Positions 61,529 through 64,000 of a stretch of DNA of 64,000 bases are shown piece after piece (the stretch's first letter is position 1; the number at the start of each line of letters is the position of its first letter). Source of the DNA: Terasakiella magnetica (GTDB lineage Bacteria > Pseudomonadota > Alphaproteobacteria > Rhodospirillales > Magnetospirillaceae). Below the pieces are notes generated by a model. It was given only the letters and a program-made list of their open reading frames with translations. It did no database searches and was not told the DNA's origin. Location of the stretch: NCBI GenBank assembly GCA_902729415.1, contig CACVCF010000179.1:1-64000 (forward strand). Direction: 5' to 3'. Made by a program: the position numbers and the translations under genes.

Positions 61529-61604
61529 TGGTGGAGCCGAGCGGGATCGAACCGCTGACCTCCTCATTGCGAACGAGGCGCTCTCCCAACTGAGCTACGG
61601 CCCC
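61529..61604 (-). tRNA. tRNA-Ala (anticodon CGC)
   Basis: The minus strand folds as a full cloverleaf with acceptor GGGGCCG/CGGCTCC, D stem GCTC/GAGC, anticodon stem CCTCG/TGAGG with loop TTCGCAA, T stem AGCGG/CCGCT and an encoded CCA. The loop places CGC at positions 34-36, so it reads GCG alanine codons. Confidence 0.92.
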
Positions 61605-61654
61605 AAAATGGGAAGCCGGATAATGTTCAAACCCGAGGGCTCTGTCAAGCCCGA

Positions 61655-62668
61655 CTACCATCGTAACTGACCGCCAAGGGGCTTGGATTTCTGAGCCCCC
61701 AGGCGGGTCACCAGAACCCAGTCGTTGAACTGCATGTAGCGGGGCGCCAAAAACTGGTAGAGGTCGCGGATCTTGTTGGTGTTGTCGTCCGAGCGCACGA
61801 TGAACACCGTTTTCCAGATTTGGATGAAATCTTCCCAGGGCAGCAGACGGCAATGCAGCGCGTCGCGGACCTCGCGGATATAGCCCACCTGATTTTCGAT
61901 ATTCTTCAGCATGGCCAGGATTTCGCCGGTCTGGGCGTCCACCTGTTCGAAATAATCCAGAAACATCTTCAAGGCGCGTTGGGACAGGCGGGCCACTTGA
62001 TCGGCGGTGTCGATCATGGAGCGGTCGGCACCATAGATACGGCGCAGGCCCTGAAGCTTGTCATCGATCTTTATGACCTCGCCATAGGTGTCGCGCAGCG
62101 CCTCGATATAGGCCAGTTCCTTGGCCAGGGTCTCGATATACTTGACCACCTCGTCGCGGTGCTCGCGGCCTAGACCCAGTTCCTCCGCCGCCTCGGTAAA
62201 GGCCAGTTGGACGTTCTTCTTGACCTGGGGGTCGTCGGCCACCTGGGCCAGTTCAGAGACACTGCTGATGACGTGCTCGTTTCCGGTCAGCCAAGTCACG
62301 AGCTGCATGGTGAGGCGCTGATAGGCGATGCGGCGATGACGGTCCTGGGGTTCCCATGACGCTTCGCGGGTCACGACCTCCTTGGGCAGCTTGTCGCCGG
62401 GGCGCAGGCCCCGGACGAATTGCAGTCCCTCGGCCACCTTGTCGAGCATACGGAAGTCGTGGCTCTCGGATTTTAGCTGGAACTCGCGTTTGATGCCTTC
62501 GAAGGTCAGCACCGCCTCGTTGGTGGCCAACTTCAGCACCGCCACGGCTTCATTTGCTTCGGTCAGTCGGAAGTACAGATCTTCGAATGAAGTGAAGAAC
62601 TTGTGCTCGAAGGTAATTTCGCCCTCAAGCTCCGGTTGTGATTTCTTATCGTCCGCGTCCCCAGCCAT
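61655..62668 (-). CDS. Conserved alpha-helical protein, unknown function
   Basis: This 337-residue soluble protein is almost all alpha-helical, with no signal peptide or membrane segment. Notable parts are [20 protein letters not shown] near the N-terminus, a helical middle (about residues 140-225) rich in Glu/Leu/Lys, and [20 protein letters not shown] with [24 protein letters not shown] near the C-terminus. Spacing of hydrophobic residues suggests coiled coils. I do not recognise a family; it looks like a lineage-restricted conserved protein. It stands alone just upstream of tRNA-Ala on the same strand, with no operon partner to suggest a role. Confidence 0.75.
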   Translation of the reverse strand: MAGDADDKKSQPELEGEITFEHKFFTSFEDLYFRLTEANEAVAVLKLATNEAVLTFEGIKREFQLKSESHDFRMLDKVAEGLQFVRGLRPGDKLPKEVVTREASWEPQDRHRRIAYQRLTMQLVTWLTGNEHVISSVSELAQVADDPQVKKNVQLAFTEAAEELGLGREHRDEVVKYIETLAKELAYIEALRDTYGEVIKIDDKLQGLRRIYGADRSMIDTADQVARLSQRALKMFLDYFEQVDAQTGEILAMLKNIENQVGYIREVRDALHCRLLPWEDFIQIWKTVFIVRSDDNTNKIRDLYQFLAPRYMQFNDWVLVTRLGAQKSKPLGGQLRW

Positions 62669-62885
62669 ATTTTTTGTCCGCTATCCCCAAACGTACACCA
62701 TGCCGATCAGACTCCTCCCCCGATGGAGCGCCTACGGTCAAGACAGTATGCCGAGCCGCAAGCGCGGGAACAAGAGGGGCAAGACCTTTGTGTTACACGG
62801 CGTTACCCGATTGGGCGATCTTGGACATGCCGCTGTTACCCAAGCGGGTTAGTGTGCGTCATTCCCACCCTCTGGAGGATCTTTC

Positions 62886-63350
62886 ATGAGTCTTATTTCC
62901 CGCCTGCTGGCTCCCGCCGCTCTGTCGCTGATTCTGGCTTCGGGCGCCGCCATGGCCGCCGACCACTCCGCTCACATGGCGGTACCGGGAAACCCCGATC
63001 GGATGCAGAGCATGTGTGGCGATATGGATGCCAAGATGGCAGGCAAGATCGCCTATGCCGAGGTCAAGCTGAACCTGACCGCCGCCCAGAAGGCCGAGTT
63101 CAAGACTCTGACCGAGACCATGAAGACCGCGCACGAACCCATGAAAAAGGTCTGCGCCGACATGGTCGCTCAGCCCCCGGCCACCACTCTGCCCGGCCAT
63201 ATGGAGCGGATGCAAAAGATGATGGAAATCCGGGGGCAGGCCATGAAGGCCGTCATCCCCGCTATCAACCGCTTCTATGGCACGCTGACCCCGGATCAGC
63301 AAAAGACCGCCGATGGCATGATGATGAGCCATCACGGCATGGGTCACTGA
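62886..63350 (+). CDS. Spy/CpxP-like periplasmic LTxxQ protein
   Basis: This 154-residue protein has a signal peptide (about residues 1-25) and a helical mature part with two LTxxQ-type motifs: LNLTAAQKAEF and GTLTPDQQKTA. These mark the Spy/CpxP family of periplasmic chaperones and metal-stress proteins. It is unusually rich in Met and His (HSAHMAVPG, GHMERMQKMMEIRG, a terminal MMMSHHGMGH), as in metal-binding CzcE/CnrX-like relatives. GGAGG lies upstream of ATG 62886. It stands alone and ends at a strong palindromic terminator. Confidence 0.88.
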   Translation: MSLISRLLAPAALSLILASGAAMAADHSAHMAVPGNPDRMQSMCGDMDAKMAGKIAYAEVKLNLTAAQKAEFKTLTETMKTAHEPMKKVCADMVAQPPATTLPGHMERMQKMMEIRGQAMKAVIPAINRFYGTLTPDQQKTADGMMMSHHGMGH

Positions 63351-63361
63351 CCGTTCAAAGC

Positions 63362-63399
63362 AAAAGGCGGGGGGCCATGGCCCCCCGCCTTCTTTCTTT
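63362..63399. terminator. Bidirectional palindromic terminator
   Basis: AAGGCGGGGGGCC and GGCCCCCCGCCTT form a perfect stem around the centre of CCATGG, with T-rich DNA on the right and A-rich DNA on the left. It separates the Spy-like gene from the convergent dehydrogenase gene and can serve both. Confidence 0.8.
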
Positions 63400-63417
63400 G
63401 ACGATCGCAAAGAGCGA

Positions 63418-64000
63418 TCAGCGGGTCGGGACCGGAGTCTCGCCCGAATAGTCGTAGAAGCCGCGGCCGGTCTTGCGGCCCAGCCAGCCCGCCTCGACAT
63501 ACTTCACCAGCAGCGGGCAGGGGCGGTACTTGGTATCGGCCAGACCGTCGTGCAGAACCTGCATGACCGCCAGACAGGTGTCGAGACCGATGAAATCCGC
63601 CAGTTCCAGCGGGCCCATGGGATGGTTGGCGCCCAGCTTCATGGCGGTATCGATGCAGGTCACCGAGCCGACGCCCTCGTACAGGGTATAGACGGCTTCG
63701 TTAATCATGGGCAGCAGGATGCGGTTGACGATGAAGGCCGGGAAGTCTTCGGCCGAAACCGGCTGCTTCTTCAGCTTCAGGGTCATGTCGCGGACCAGGG
63801 AGAAGGTCTCTTCGCTGGTGGCGATGCCGCGGATCAGCTCGACCAGCTGCATCACCGGCACCGGGTTCATGAAATGCATGCCCATGAACTTGGCGGGGCG
63901 GTCGGTGGAGGCGCCCAGACGGGTGATCGACAGCGACGAGGTGTTGGACGCGATGTGGGCTTCGGGCTTCAGTACGGGGCAAAGCTGCTGGAAGATAGCG
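63418..64000 (-). CDS. hbd: 3-hydroxybutyryl-CoA dehydrogenase (5' part beyond window)
   Basis: The visible 193 residues are the C-terminal two thirds of an NAD-dependent 3-hydroxyacyl-CoA dehydrogenase. The sequence runs from the window edge as [20 protein letters not shown], then SSLSITRLG, the catalytic His in [19 protein letters not shown], and the C-terminal helical domain with [19 protein letters not shown] and [14 protein letters not shown]. The N-terminal Rossmann start lies right of the window. It would act in butanoyl-CoA or polyhydroxybutyrate metabolism. The frame is open to the last base, so truncation is only by the window. Confidence 0.95.
   Translation of the reverse strand, partial: AIFQQLCPVLKPEAHIASNTSSLSITRLGASTDRPAKFMGMHFMNPVPVMQLVELIRGIATSEETFSLVRDMTLKLKKQPVSAEDFPAFIVNRILLPMINEAVYTLYEGVGSVTCIDTAMKLGANHPMGPLELADFIGLDTCLAVMQVLHDGLADTKYRPCPLLVKYVEAGWLGRKTGRGFYDYSGETPVPTR

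Noticed and set aside
61048-61604. Integrated element at tRNA-Ala
   Set aside because: The ABA-sandwich-like gene is adjacent, but no integrase and no repeat of the tRNA 3' end were found in the window.

Overview
The window is a high-GC chromosomal segment from an alphaproteobacterium, most likely order Rhodospirillales and close to Magnetospirillum/Paramagnetospirillum. The basis is the gene order (dapD-dapE, argD-argF-hslO, rpoD-dnaG-yqeY next to tRNA-Ile, carA-carB-greA, metX-metW divergent from chorismate mutase-hisC-tyrC), the Suv3-like helicase, and very dense GC-rich coding with many ATGA overlaps. No magnetosome gene, replication origin, rRNA, insertion sequence or CRISPR array was seen.

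Layout. 1-8.9 kb (+): a membrane protein with a von Willebrand-like region, an M23 peptidase-bactofilin-CorA-TPR/glycosyltransferase run, then dapD-dapE and a small membrane protein. 8.9-13.6 kb is the accessory region. Three tandem tail-collar (microcystin-dependent-protein-like) genes and a GNAT acetyltransferase read leftward. Divergent from them is a 51-residue peptide gene with lasso-type leader features, overlapping an asparagine-synthetase-like (lasso-cyclase-like) gene. 13.7-19.6 kb is a redox signalling block: SpoIIE-type phosphatase, histidine kinase, response regulator and PepSY protein read leftward; a 43-residue exported peptide, a cytochrome b561-SHP fusion and a diheme cytochrome c read rightward. 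This block is bracketed by two copies of a 122/123-bp two-hairpin repeat. 19.7-24.9 kb: recX, an ABC-2 permease, argD-argF, hslO and a lipoprotein.

25.2-29.1 kb is a ferrous-iron/copper-type gene set (polyferredoxin, OprB-like porin, P19-like periplasmic protein, cupredoxin) with a Fur-like palindrome in the divergent promoter but no FTR1 permease. 29.1-33.7 kb (-): tRNA-Ile2, rpoD, dnaG, yqeY. 34-39.1 kb (+): carA, carB, greA. 39.1-40 kb: a Dyp-type peroxidase gene broken by two apparent frameshifts. 40-45.7 kb: aromatic/histidine and methionine biosynthesis genes. 45.8-55.4 kb (+): actP, pgi, a PAS-GGDEF protein, mutL and a Suv3-like helicase. 55.4-64 kb: RutE-like reductase, degenerate NodB-like protein, HNH protein with an upstream palindrome, PAP2 phosphatase plus ArnT-like transferase, nagB, tRNA-Ala, a conserved protein of unknown function, a Spy-like periplasmic protein and a truncated 3-hydroxybutyryl-CoA dehydrogenase gene.

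The best candidate for an undescribed system is 8.96-13.62 kb: a lasso-like precursor/cyclase pair with no visible leader peptidase, facing a tail-collar trio and an acetyltransferase across a shared 288-bp promoter region. All functional calls come from reading motifs by eye; no database search was run.
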